Origin: Symbiodinium natans
Taxonomy: Eukaryota; Sar; Dinophyceae; Suessiales; Symbiodiniaceae
DNA length: 64,000 nt
Assembly (NCBI GenBank): GCA_905221605.1
Contig: CAJNDS010002371.1
Coordinates: forward strand, 236,415-300,414
Reading direction: 5' to 3'
The notes beneath the pieces are model-generated. The model was not told the DNA's origin and searched no databases. It was given only the letters and a program-made list of their open reading frames with translations. Below are positions 33,180 to 44,949 of this stretch, piece after piece; positions within the stretch are counted from its first letter, which is position 1; the number at the start of each line of letters is the position of its first letter. A program made the position numbers and the translations under genes.

Positions 33180-35494
33180 TCAAGAACTTACGGCGCCAAC
33201 CAGAGGCAGTCCATGGCTTCTACGCCCTCTTCTGAAAGTTTCGCCAGCATCTCCAGTGCTCTGTACGTCATCGCTGCCTTTGTACTGCATCCTTTGCTTT
33301 CCTGGGGTTGCTTCAATTTGCTTCTCGGTGTCCTGGAAGGCATGGTGCAGGCTGCCCAGTGCCCCAAGAAAGTCGGAATGCCTGATACCGTGCAGTTCAC
33401 GATTACAGGCTTTGCAGGCTTTTTGGGACATCAGCGGTTAAGCCGAGGATGCGGGTAGCAACAGCGAGCAGGCCTCAAGAAATATGCGCAGCCACCCAGA
33501 GAGCGGAAATTCTGCGCGATAGCAGCTCGTGCGAGCCGATTCCTGCAAGTCGGCCACATGCCATGAGTTCTACCGAGAAGATCTCACCAGACAATGCATG
33601 TTCATATGTCTTCATCATTCACAACTGCGGACAAGACTCGGCTCATCAATGAATCCGCCAACAAAGAAGACTCGGTCAAGACCTCGGCCACGTGTGATTT
33701 GGTCTGCGATACAAAAAACATATGGAGGGTTGCCAGGGGATGCGCAGTCTGCGTGTTTCGCATACGCAGTTGCCAACAATACCTGGATGAAGTCAAAGGA
33801 GGTAGCACGTGGTACCACAAAACTTGGCGTGAGATGGATGACAGCTCTCGGAGCGGGACCGACTGCTGCGTCACCTCGACATGACAAGTCATCGCATGTC
33901 ATCGCACATGGACTCGCCGCCATGGGCTGATCAAAGATGCCAGCCATCTGCAGTAGTGACCTTGCCAAGTCATACTCTGAGCACCTGAGCTGACGTTAAC
34001 ACACTTTATCATGTGTCTCATGCCGCCTTGCTTCAAGCATTTCGCATGTGCATGTGCGTAGAACTTCGCCGAGGCTGCTGCTCACACAGGCCGCTGGACT
34101 CGCTCAGCCTGTGCAGTCTCATGAGACTGAGATCCCTCCACACCGACGAAATGCATAAACGCCATGCTGAGTTCCAAAGGCTCCAGCTTACCAAAGTTCG
34201 AGGCTGTCAGGCCACCGGCCTGAAAGCACTGCAACGCGCTGCAGCTCTGCAAGCCGTGCTTCGTGAACCTCTGTAAACTTCTTTTGTTTGCTTGTCGTTT
34301 GCTCAGCTGCTGTCTAGTCCCAGTGAGGCCGAGCCGTCGTCACCGTAGATGTCACGGACCTCGAATCACGGCAGCGCATCTCTCGATTCACTGTCGGCAT
34401 GTAGCATGCCCGTCCAGCTAGGCAGAGTCCAAAAACAAGGGACCGAACAAGCTTATCGGCCTTTGATGCATCACCATGTTCAGCAAGCAGGAGGGCCTCC
34501 ACAGCAGGTCTGAAACAGATTGGGCTAAGTGCAAAGGGTAAGGGCATCGCCTCCTCGAAGGTCCTTGCAGATGTTAATGCCCTGGCTAAACCTAACACGG
34601 AGTAGCAAGTGCTCTCGGATGCTTTCAGGTTCACAATTCCTAGGGCCCAACCGAGGAAAGTAGCTCCACCACATGCTGTTCCGCCAACTCGCGTGTAGTC
34701 CTCGCTTCGGATACTGTGCACTGGTCATTGCGGCCCAATGCTGATTCCTAGCCCGCCAGGTTGACGGACAGCGCAGTTGTTGTCTCTACGGGATCTCACA
34801 AAGTGCTGTGGACCATCAGGCTCCAGCATTACTTCTGGCAGAGTCCACTTTCAGGATGGAAACTCCTCAAACTTTGGTCGTTCTTCAACGCGGAGCAATA
34901 GCAAAGCTGATTCTTAGAATTCCAAGAAGTCCTGATCCCATGTTCACCAAAATCAGCGGGAAGAGTTGTTTCGGCCATGGCAATGGAAGCAACCTTACGA
35001 GTTGCTTTACCAGCATCAAGAAGGCCGCTTCTCGGACTCACGATCCTGCCTGCCACACTCATCAATCGTGAAGAGATCAGTGCGGCAACTCCTTGGCACC
35101 GGCAGAAACTCAAGAAACGAAGAAGCAGAGAAGCCCACAAAAGCACGAAGTTCCGAAGCACTAAGACGAGCCATTGCGTACGATGAAAGACGAGACCGGC
35201 GCTCTTCTTCAGTGTCCAGTCTGGCCTTGGTCTTTGCTAATACTCCATTGGGCTATAGCCGCAAAAGGAGGGGCCGCCCAAACTAAATCACTCGGTCATC
35301 CAGAGGCATATGCTGTATCACCAATGTCTGCAAGTACCAGAAGGCCGTCAACAACAGCTGAAAGCTCCTGCGCATTGCAATTGTGCAAGACCCCAGTCGG
35401 TTCAACGAACACGAACACTTGTCTGCACAATTCTGCACGCTTCCTTCACCGGCTCTATCTCGACGTGCAGGGAGTTGCGGAAGAGCGGCGCAAA
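33180..35494 (-). CDS. Pantothenate kinase (eukaryotic/type II), 14 or more small exons
   Basis: It phosphorylates pantothenate, the first step of coenzyme A synthesis. Family motifs appear in the expected order: LHVEIEPVKE (35494-35441), ELSAVVDGLLVL (35367-35322), FPLILVNMGSG (to 34932), VSILKVDSA (34865-34833), YTRVGGTACGGATFLG (34720-34652), LARALTSARTFEEA (34591-34549), EHGDASKADKL (34509-34449), VRDIYGDDGSASLGL (34359-34315), LTASNFGKLEP (from 34219), DLARSLLQM (to 33945), LLATAYAKHAD (33782-33746), GLDRVFFVGGFID (33703-33643), IAQNFRSLGGCAYFLR (33542-33474), HSDFLGALGSLHHAF (from 33381). Joins keep frame using GT, GC or GA donors and AG acceptors. The N-terminal ATP-binding motif was not found. 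The 3' end is either a stop at 33180 or a further splice at a GTAAGT donor just before it. Confidence 0.85.
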
Positions 35495-35896
35495 CTGAAT
35501 CATCAAGCATCATCAAACTTGGGTCACAGGCATATATGTGAAGATATGTGAAGTCTGAAACGCGGCGTAAGGCACCTTACAAGCTCCGCCCCCAGCAGCT
35601 GCCACCCGACGGACACGAGGAAGCCCTTCGTCTCATGTCTCTCAACGCTTCTATCGATTCTAGATGGTCTGTGTATGTCTGTGTGCTTCAAGGTGCCGAC
35701 GGCTCTCCGTGATCGGCACCTCCAAGGGAGCCTCCGGAGTATCGGTGCCTCGGCGAATCTCGGCGAGGTCTACCCTGTATTCGAGGAGAGTCGATAAGTT
35801 GACATCTTCCGAATTCTTCCGATCTTAGCAGCAGGCCATCCCACCGGCTTGAACAGCTTGAAGCACATGGATCGCTCGAGGCCTGCAAACAAAAAG

Positions 35897-36090
35897 CGTC
35901 ATCGCGCTCGAGAAATCTGACCTAGAAGCGTGCTTTGCATGCCTTCCAATGCCCGGAGGCTGAGCAAAAGGGTGACTTCGGGGACCTGGCATTTGAGCTT
36001 TTTCTGTGTCGTTCGTTCAGGACATGTCACGAATGCCCCGCAAGACCTGGCTATCCTTTCCAGCTTCTCCACAGAGTCTTGCCGGGAGAA
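35897..36090 (-). CDS. Hypothetical exon upstream of the pantothenate kinase
   Basis: An unbroken protein-like minus-strand stretch (SVEKLERIARSCGAFVTCPE, then KCQVPEVTLLLSLRALEGMQ) without an obvious start. It lies about 400 bp upstream of the first assigned kinase exon on the same strand. It could be a 5' exon of that gene or the 3' part of another. It does not match a kinase motif I know. Confidence 0.3.
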
Positions 36091-36399
36091 GGCCCAACTT
36101 CTATTCCTTCACAAACTTACAATCGCGACACTGTCGCATTGTGTAAACAAGCGTAAAATGCACCGCTCCTGCGTAACCCGAAGTGCTGGACGGCTTGCTC
36201 CATCCTGGCATGGCATGACCCTTCTACGAATGCTGTTACACAGCAATACACGCTCCACATCCTGCGCCAAGCATGACGAAAGTACTGGCTGGTAGCTCCG
36301 CTCACGAAGCGAACCACAAACCTCAAAACGTGGACACGCTTTGCCATGTCCTGCTTGCCGTTCCCAGAAACCGAGCAACCAGAGGCATGCCCGAGGACC

Positions 36400-37240
36400 A
36401 CAACTTCAGCTCAAGGTGATGATGCGTGCGACCTGACCTTGATCAGGCTCGGTCGGTTCTTGTGTACTACGACGGTTACGATTGCCGTTGAGCACAACCG
36501 ATGGTAGTCGAGCGAAAATGCTGCACTGAGATTCTCTGAGAGTGTCTCTGCGCAGGCAACCGCTTCATGTGTCAGAGTGTGGGATGCAAGCAAGGTCGTT
36601 CCCCCTTCCATGAATGGCGATTTGCACGGAGAACTTGGGGGAGATGTACAGAGGACTCAGCCCTTGATCTTGAGATACAGTGGAGCCGTAAGATCTCCGG
36701 TAAGACTCCATAAGACCGTCAGACTGGTCCCGCTGTCCCATATGAGGGTCCCGCTCTCCGAAGTGCCTGGGCTCAAAAGCCCGCAGCGCAACTTAGGATT
36801 GCTGGAGATCGCTTAGATTCGCTTAGCCTCCGGCGATGGAAAGTTGTAGCCACCTGCAACTGAGATAGGGAGGGCGATGGCCATCTTCACAAGGGAACCA
36901 CCTGACAAGGCAAGGAGCTGCTTATGCTGCTTCTGAAGCTACAACCATCTGCCACACGATCATCCAGGCTCAGGCCATACGGCCATGCTCAGCTCTGCGC
37001 CAATGTCCACACCCATGTGGCCCGGAGATTGGCGCACACGCTGGAGAACTTCCAAAACAGAGGGGCCTGGACACAAGCTCAGGTGACTCAGAAGGTGTCC
37101 GCAAGGCAACTGTACCAAGCTTAAGGCTTCAAGAAGACGAGCGCACGCGCACACACACACACATACAGAGACGAGATCCGCAAGGAACAGTTCGAAGAAA
37201 AAACGATGCTATCGAGAATCAACGTCCTGCAAACGTTAAC
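36400..37240. other. No gene recognised
   Basis: Short overlapping frames only, with a small (AC)n run near 37148. I see no feature to support. Confidence 0.5.
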
Positions 37241-37310
37241 TAAAATAACTAAGCCACTCCTACGTACAGGCTGTTAAAATAACTAAGCCACTCCTACGTA
37301 CAGGCTTACA
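37241..37310 (+). repeat. 34-bp tandem duplication
   Basis: Two almost identical copies of a unit that contains TAAAATAACTAAGCCACTCC and TACGTACAGGC. To the right, the motif CCCAA(T/C)GTGGACG recurs near 37366, 37646 and 37714. Confidence 0.85.
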
Positions 37311-37582
37311 AGGAATGGCTTTAACCCACATCAGTTCGCCAAAACTGGCCAAAACACACATCACCCAATGTGGACGCTCCTGGAGACAAGTATGCATCAG
37401 TGGCAGAAATACACATCAGTAAATGCCAGCAGAACGCGGACGCTGCACGTCGGTGACAATTGGTGAGGGACCAAACTCACGATGCCTGGCAGACACTGAC
37501 TCTTTAGACACTTTTTAACAAACAATATGGAGTGTTAACAGCAAATCTCGAAGAGACGTTTATTCCGTGTCGTCGTCACGAG

Positions 37583-38125
37583 TCACGCGTAGCAGAGTTT
37601 GCTCGTCCGGTCGGCATGCACACCCGACACCCGCCATGCGATTCCCCAACGTGGACGCTCCCCACAAATGACATACAAATGACAATGGCATTTCAACTTT
37701 TCGACGTGGCTGCCCCAATGTGGACGTGCCTCCCTGTGTATTTCTACAACGATGCGTGACAAAGCTACCACCCAGTGCCGATGCAATCCTGAAATTAGCT
37801 GTTCCACCAGAGGCGCGACGATGTTAAAAGCTGACGTTTTCAATCTGCCGTCTTTCTGAAGCAAGGCCGTCAAAACCCGTCAAATATGCTTCGTCTCCAT
37901 GTAACTGAACTGACAGCAAAGGCTCCGACAAACACTCGCCGCCTTCTCATAATGCCGGTCCTCAAGTTGACGACAAGTCTCGACTAAACATCCAAACGAC
38001 AAGTGCCATGCAACCTCAATGCAGGAAGTGTCACGTCGTTGATTGCACGTAGTCCGAGAACTCGGCTGCTTTCGGCCACTTGTTTTGAGCAGGAGCATGT
38101 ACAGAAACAGAAGTTGTCGCAGCAA
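37583..38125 (-). CDS. Hypothetical exons
   Basis: Two minus-strand frames look moderately protein-like: AWHLSFGCLVETCRQLEDRH up to a stop near 37880, and LLQKDGRLKTSAFNIVAPLV with following sequence up to about 37583. No family or splice structure recognised. Confidence 0.25.
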
Positions 38126-38464
38126 CGCCTTCGCAAATCAGAACAAAAACATTGGATCTCCACGCTGACATGAAGAACACCGGACCAGCAGTCATACAAA
38201 GATGCGTGACACTGTGCCTGCATCATATGCAGAGAGCAGAGCCAACAACATGCTCTGAGAGCCTGCGGTGCTCGCACAGCATGCAAGGCTCTGCAACATT
38301 CTGCAACTTTGCCCACAAGTCAGGGTACGAGAGCAAAGCGCTGTCAAAGCCAGGGCGAGCATGTGGACCATTGCGGCCTCTTTTTGGCAAGCTCGCTGCA
38401 TGCCCCTCGAGAAATCTCAGGACTTCAAGGTGGCCCCGTTCCTCGGCAGGGTTCAGGGGTGCTT

Positions 38465-38634
38465 GGGGAGCTTAGGGAGGTTTAAGTGGGGTTAAAGGGG
38501 CGGTTTGTGGGGTTTGGGGGCTTTGGGCGGTTTGGGGGTTGGGGGGGGGGGGGTGGGGGGGGTTTGAGGGGGTTTGGGATTTGGGCGTTTATGTGGAGGT
38601 TTGGAGGGTGTGGGGAGGGTTTTGGGGTTTGTCG
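38465..38634 (+). repeat. G-rich TTTGGGG-like tract beside the ankyrin gene
   Basis: A degenerate run of GGTTTGGGG and GGGTTT units with two poly-G stretches (about 38539-38550 and 38553-38560). It resembles decayed telomere-type repeat and begins immediately after the ankyrin gene's stop codon, so it would form its 3' flank or UTR. Confidence 0.7.
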
Positions 38635-40503
38635 TCAGTCCTCTGCAAATTCTGCGGGACTGAAGCCATTGTGTGCTGCATGGCCCATGTCGGCTCCAGC
38701 CATGCAAAGCAGTTCAACCATCGTGAGATGTCCTGCATCAGCAGCAATGCAAAGGGGCGTCAGGCCGTTGTACATGGCCCTGTTTGGGTCTGCAGCTTGC
38801 TCGCATAGGCACCTTACAACGTCGACATGACCTTCACGACATGCCAGTAGCAGAGGAGTGACGCTGCCATTCATGAACACGTCTTTGTTTGCGCCATTGA
38901 GCAGCAAAAGGTTAACCAGCTCGAGTCTGTTCTGATGCGAAGCAAGACACAGAGGGGTGGCGCCATCGTGCCGAGGCTGATCAATGTCAGCAGCGGCTTC
39001 GAGCAGGCAGCTGGCAATTCCCAAGTGCCCCGTCTGAGCTGCAAAGCAGAGAGGCGTCATTCCATCCTTGTCATGTGTATCAACCTGCGCACCATGTTGA
39101 CATAACATTTCCACAGCATCTAAGTCACCAACACTTGCCGCCAGAAGCAATTGAATGTCGAAGTTTTGACAGGTACGGCGGCTTGCGCCCGCGGCAGCTA
39201 GGGCATAAGCAGCTTGCAAATGTCCGTGTCGCTCAGCTGCATCCAGAGGACTCTCACCTGGCCCGGAGTCTGGGTCGCATCTGGCCTCACACAAGCGTTG
39301 AACCACCTCCGCGTGACCAGCCTGTGACGCCAAAAGAAGTGGTTACTGCCTCCTTACGCATTCTTTATGCCGCCCTATGCATTTTATGCTGTCCTATACG
39401 ACCCCTTACGCCGTCCTATACGATTGTGCCTGAGCACGAAGAACCTTTCCCTCCAGAGCTGCCATTCTGTGTTTTCAGAGCAAAGAAGACCTACGCCCAT
39501 CAGTCACACCAAAACCTGGACTGTTTCGAACAACAATGCCGACCTGTGATGCCAAAAAAAGTGGCGTCTTGCCGTCAGAACAAGTCGAGTGATCTGCCTG
39601 TCGCTCACAAAGATGCTGCACAACACCTGCGTGACCACGATGGGCAGCAATAGCTAGCGGTGTGACTCCGGTATGCATGGCCAGGTGTAAATCCGCCTTG
39701 GCATCGGTCAATACCCGCACGGTGGCGAGATGGCCTTCGCGGCAAGCCAACAAGAGGGGCGTGACGCCTTGTCCTGCAGTGGCATCAATACAAGCATTGA
39801 ACTCGCACAGGCATCGAACCACGTCTGCATGACCCTGGGCCGCCCCAATACTCAAAGCCGTGGCACCATCGATCCGTTTGCTGTCCACTCTTGCTTCATG
39901 GCTGCACAAACAACAAAGGATGTCGACGTGACCTTCTTGCGCTGCATGCATCAACGGCGTCGCCCCGTTGGAGTTTCTCGTTTCCAGATCGGCCTGGATG
40001 TCACAAAGCAGCTGCACGACTTCCATGTGACCATGGCAGGTTGCAAGCAACAACGGCGTGGAGCCATCTGGCATCGTAGTTTCTAGATCAGCTCGAGCAT
40101 CATGTAGACATTGCACCACAGAGGCGTCACCCTTGTAAGAGGCCAGCAGAATCGGCGAGAAAAAGTCTTCGTCACGGAAGTCTAAGTCTGCTCCACTTCG
40201 CAGAAGCTTCCTTATGTCCTTCAAACTGCCATCGGACACGGCGGACATCAATGCCGGAGACAGCGTCGCATCCACTGTATGCACAAGCATCGCAAGCTCA
40301 CATGGGTTCGGGTAGCAATCAAGTTTGGTGTCATCTTCCAGGCTCTCTTGGCCCAAAACCAGCTCCTGTTGAAAAGGGCGTATGCCAGTCCTTGTATGCA
40401 CTTCCTGCTTCAACATCAGTATTGTTGAAGTGGACACCAGGTTCATGGATGCTGCCACAGATCCAGACAAATTCGTGACCACAACGCTGTGGTCTGATGC
40501 CAT
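38635..40503 (-). CDS. Ankyrin-repeat protein with ubiquitin-like N-terminus
   Basis: Two exons, 40503-39544 and 39321-38635, joined in frame by a GT-AG intron, give 548 aa. Residues about 7-76 resemble a ubiquitin-like fold (LKQEVHTRTGIRPFQQELV, then GQESLEDDTKLDCY). From about residue 80 to the end there are some 14 ankyrin units of 33 residues, with the TPLLLAxxxGHxxVVxxL pattern well kept (for example TPLLLACREGHVDVVRCLCE). The intron splits one unit between LASQ and AGHAEVV. An in-frame TAG lies ten codons before the Met at 40503, supporting that start. No signal peptide or membrane segment is seen. Ankyrin arrays bind proteins; a ubiquitin-like head suggests a scaffold or proteostasis role (inference). 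The stop lies next to a G-rich tract. Confidence 0.92.
39322..39543 (-). other. Intron of the ankyrin gene, bounded by long direct repeats
   Basis: 222 nt, beginning GTCGGCATT and ending GGCGTCACAG on the minus strand. The last bases of exon 1 (CCACTTTTTTTGGCATCACA plus GG) recur at the end of the intron as CCACTTCTTTTGGCGTCACA plus GG, 20 of 22 identical. Removing the interval between the repeats restores an unbroken ankyrin unit. The right half of the intron is a degenerate repeat of CGTATAGGACGGCGTAAGG. Confidence 0.85.
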
Positions 40504-40859
40504 TGCGTGCGTGCTGCTGGCTTCGAGCGACTAGGGGCTGCCAATACTTCGGCCACGGCTTAGCCACCCTTTCTGCGTGCTCGCACCAATGCAATCTGCA
40601 AGCCTGACAAGCCTAGAGGTGTCTTGGACGCAATGCCCTTGCGCCATCTTGCACCTACTTCTCACGAGTTTGTGACCCAACTTCCTGCCTTGCTTCTATG
40701 AACATGGCATTAAAGTGGCCCCATCAAGATGCGTCAATGATTGTCCACGCCTGGTCCCAAGCTGCTGCCGCTGGGGCAGATGATTCCACGGGCTGTAGCC
40801 TGAGACAGCACACGTACACGTGTTTCCCTCAGGCCAGCTCTGCTAGCTCCATGCGAGTC

Positions 40860-41303
40860 TTCCGCGCGTGAGGCCATGGCCAACTGCCGAAGTTCAGCCA
40901 CGTCCTCGCTCAAGGCAGCAGCATTGGTTCATCAGACGAACCTTGCCTAACTTGCTCTCAAAGGTACCTGCAGGGAGGTCAGGCAGGTTCAGAAAGCATA
41001 CATACGTTCCCTGAAGGGTCTGGCCCTCACCTGCGATGGGAAAAGCCCTGCCAAGATGAGATGTATACATATATATATATATATGCCTACGCATATGTCC
41101 TTGTCTTTGTACAACGTTGACGAGTCTGCCTGCTCCGTGGCACGGCAAGGCCCTTCACAGCGCTCTGTAGCGCAGCGCTCTGCTGTCACACGCGCCTCAG
41201 TCTCGGCCACCTTCTCAGTCTGGTCACTGATGTGTTGCCCCATCCAAGCTGTTGCAGCACAACGCTGCACAGGCAAAAGCTTCTCTTTCTTGCAGCAAGA
41301 CAC
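40860..41303 (-). CDS. Coiled-coil exons, hypothetical
   Basis: Near 41240-41090 the minus strand reads QHISDQTEKVAETEARVTAE and then RCATERCEGPCRATEQ, and further on LPAGTFESKLGKVRLMNQ near 40985-40925. A (TA)n run (about 41070-41084) separates them. It lies upstream of the ankyrin gene on the same strand but about 360 bp before its start, so it is probably a separate gene. Confidence 0.35.
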
Positions 41304-41338
41304 CTAATGAATGATCCGATATCCTGAACACAATGTGC

Positions 41339-41825
41339 TCAAACTACGCAGTGTGCACGCCATCCATGATCGCGCTTGCAAGCTCCTAGCCACCCGCCGC
41401 CTACACCCGTAAATCTGTCGATGGAGCCGGTAAGGAGGCGTGCATTGCAGTAGAATTGGCACGCTTTAGCAGCTGACTCTAGACCGTACAAACCCCACGT
41501 ACTTCTCACGTCGCCAGTTCTTGTGACAATGTGACTACCAAACGAACAAAGCTCTTTTTCCGAACTTGCCTGGCCAAGCTGGGGCAAGAATCGTGAAGCG
41601 CAAAGGCTGCTACATTGTACACTGCAAGTTCAAGTAGAAGCTTGCCAAATCATTCACCAGACAATATGCCCTTGGCCTGCAAGGAAGCAGATGGAATCGA
41701 GCCCCGACAGAGGAGTCATAGGCCAATGTGATGCCATGACAGCTTCTTTTCGATGAGCACTCTGCCCAACCAGCCTTGCCCAGGGCTTCCATTTCTTCTG
41801 ATCTTGCCGTCTGACGGACCTTCAC
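41339..41825 (-). CDS. Hypothetical exons
   Basis: Two moderately protein-like minus frames: VRQTARSEEMEALGKAGWAE with following sequence (from 41825), and KELCSFGSHIVTRTGDVRS with following sequence (from 41560). No family recognised. They may be 5' exons of the coiled-coil gene immediately downstream. Confidence 0.25.
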
Positions 41826-42829
41826 GTCGGATGCAGCAGGGTCTGTGAAAGTTCACATTGTTCGTGTTACACATGGTTCTGTTTATGCGAGCCCGCGCAC
41901 TATGTAGATAACCTGCACAATGCACCGATATGACCACAGACCGCGACAGGCTGCATCTTGATCAGCCTCAAAGTTGGAAATGAAGAAGTCGCACTCTTTA
42001 TGAAGGCTTGCCTTGCTTTCAGACCTCAGTCCGAATCAGACAAGCCAGAGTCTCGTAGAGTTCAAACTCATCAAGGTCAGCGATGGGGTCTCCCAAGATC
42101 GCCGCAACTCCTCAAGCTCTTCGACCGCTGCTTGTTTTGTGGCCTCCTCCTGCCAAATAGTGAGGACCTAGACTTCCAAACACTATGCTCAGCTTGAATC
42201 CTCAAGGTAGGAAATTTGCGCAGGCTCTGAATTCGTCTGCATGCACTTTTTTCTCCCCAGCGACTGCTCAACTTCAGTAAAGCTATGAAGTGGAGCGATA
42301 TTCACTCTGTCTGGGTAGACAGGGCACTTTCAACAAGCACAACTCTCCCCCGGTGCTTGTCACCCTCTGAACCGGTATGCTGCGCTCCGTTCACGGCGCG
42401 TCACCGCAACAACCCCTCTGGAGTCTTCTCCGAAATTCTCTCTCGAAGAAGGAAAAGTACATCGTCGACCTCCCTTGACAGCTCCTGCCAAGGCATAAGC
42501 AGGAAGCCACGAGCCATACCGGGACGGTGCACTTAGCTGTCCAGTTCGTCCCGGCGCTCACCAGCATCCACAGCCTCAAGAGCGCAGACTACATGGAGAG
42601 CAAGGTAGCAGTACAACAAGGTACTTCAAGGTACCAGAGCCAGAATTATCCAGAAATTGTAAACGCAGGTGTGCCAAGCCTTCAGCCACAGTGGCGAAGC
42701 TTCAGTCTCGGTGCATCGCGGAATGGCATGGCATGTCTCTAGCACCGGTCTTCTGCCATCCCCTGCCTGTCTCACGGACTTCACAGGTGACTCTTCTTTG
42801 GAGCCTGTGCCATGGCCCGGTGTGGAGAC

Positions 42830-44384
42830 TGCAGAGAAAGTCTTCCAGAACTTGGAAGTAAGCAGCCCCTGCAGCTGACCTCTTTGAACGCGCTGTTCAA
42901 TCACTACAAGTTCTCGTTGCAGACGTCTGAGCTCCTGGTGGCAGTCTCTCGCAGAGCCCGCTGAATGATAGAACGACGTTGCCGCGTCCTGCGCGATGGC
43001 CACCGGTTGACTCCTGGCCTGAAGCGGCACAGATAGGCACGGGTTCCACTGCACTCCAACTCGATTATCTTTCTAGTCGGAAAACTTCTGCACCCGTCCA
43101 GGGGCGCCTTCTGCGCTCCCCACGATGAAGGGCTAGATTCGAGAGAGTCAATCACATCGAACATATTGGGCGCCTCGGCAGCAAGTAGTTTGAAGGAGAC
43201 ATTCTCTCCATTTAAGATCTGGCCGAGTCTGGGCGCGTAGTAGCTATCCTGGGGCAATGGTGCCCAGCTAAGGCCAGGCAGGCCTCAGAGGCACATGGCA
43301 CATGATGGCACATGGTGGTACCTCGACCTGCTAGCTGTGCTCGCAGATCCCGGCTCATCCATCGATCCTTCTCTACTCTCTGAGACCAAGGATATCCAAG
43401 GATGTCGCCAATGTTGCCGTCTTGGCGGCTGCTCTTGGGGTCTGCGGGCTGCCTGGGTTCACAAGAGCTGGGCTTCACCGAACCATCACACCAGGCGCGA
43501 TGCCACACGCCTGGGTGGCAACGGCGAACCGAGCCTCAGGCAACCATCCCTCATGGAACGCAACACGTCATGAAACACTGCCCACGTGCCACTTCCGAAA
43601 CGAGCCACCCAAATGCTCCAGATTCAACTCAGAAGCCGTTTGCAGACACCAATCAGGTGCCACAGTACTGACAAGCAAGGCCCCAGTTTCTTTGTTAGAC
43701 GCCATCCAGGAGACTGATGCCAAGTACGAGTAGATACTCAAGTGCCAGCAAGACGTGATTGTTGCACTGCTAAAGCATCACTCAATGCAGAGTAACGTTG
43801 AAGCAACAAGCAGCTTCAGCTAGAATCATCATTGACCCTCCTGCAGCAGGAAGGTATTTCTCGCGCATGTGAAAGCTGAAATACACATCGAAACAGTTTT
43901 GGGCTGTCTACCTGGAACTACTTCACCTGAGGTCGGCCGCATGACAACAGTAAAAAGACTCGGCAAAAGCAGGGTCTCGAGCAGTGGCTCTGGCTCATGT
44001 GTCCTCAAGCAACGCCAGTCACATTGTGCGCACACACGTTTCGTGCTCTCTGTGCATGCTCTACGACTCTACGATGTCAGACATTGTCCTGCAGCGCAGG
44101 TCTGCCCGAATCTTTGGACTGGGCCGAAGTGCGTCCTAGCATCAACTTGACGAGACAAGACGACCCATACATTGACGAAATCTGACGAAGGTCCCGATGC
44201 TACCTTGCCAGGCTGGGGGTGAACCCTTGAGACGCAGAGCCTGTAAGTGATGCCAGGACGTATCAACGCTCAATGCCCAAGTCGAAGGCAAAACCCAGCA
44301 ATGGCACAATCCAATCAGCTTGAGATCAGAGGGAACAATCAACTCATGCTCAGCATCTCTGGCACTCAGCAGGTGGCACAGCAT
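42830..44384 (-). CDS. Hypothetical multi-exon gene
   Basis: Several minus-strand segments in a row read like protein: LLSARDAEHELIVPSDLKLI (about 44370), EPLLETLLLPSLFTVVMRPT and SGEVVPGRQPKTVSMCISAF (about 43985-43870), SWMASNKETGALLVSTVAP and LQTASELNLEHLGGSFRKWH (about 43715-43585), SYYAPRLGQILNGENVSFKL and AEAPNMFDVIDSLESS (43250-43130), and a coiled-coil ARDCHQELRRLQRELVVIEQ (about 42960-42890). The third is too short for a simple ORF threshold. I do not recognise the family; junctions were not resolved. Confidence 0.4.
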
Positions 44385-44544
44385 ATTCTCTTAGCCGCCC
44401 ACAAGCCTCTACCCGTGATGGTGAGGGGCTCACATGTGTTTCGTCGCCATTGCAGTTGCTGGCCTAGGAGGTGTTTCCACGACCCACAGGCTTGAGATCA
44501 TGTGCATGTGAAGGGGTAATACAACTTTACATATACATAACATG

Positions 44545-44660
44545 TATGTATGTATGTATGTCTGTATGTATGTATGTATGCATGGGTGTGTATACATATT
44601 TGTATATATATGTATATACATGTTACATGTTTATGTGTGTGTGTGTGTGTGCGCGTTTGC
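44545..44660 (+). repeat. (ATGT)n and (GT)n microsatellites
   Basis: Runs of TATG units, then TATA/TGTA repeats, then (GT)8. The Tyr/Val/Cys-rich frames over it are artefacts. Confidence 0.9.
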
Positions 44661-44949
44661 TCTTTGCTTGTTTGCATGTATGCACGTTTACCAATTCATT
44701 CTTAGTCTCAAAATTTCAAGAAGCACCGCGCCTCGAGCCCCTTGCTGCGTGCCCTATGTCTCCACCTGCGCGGTACTGGTGTTCCCAAGCGGAGCCTTTG
44801 CTGAGGGCAATCATCATGCTGCAATGTGGCAGTTCGGCAACGTAAAACAGAAACACCGCGCGTCGCGAACACATCGTGGCCAGTGCAGCTCGGCAGGATG
44901 ACGCTTTGTTTTTCGAGGGGGTGGCTCTCACTTTGGGCTCAGGTAGGGC

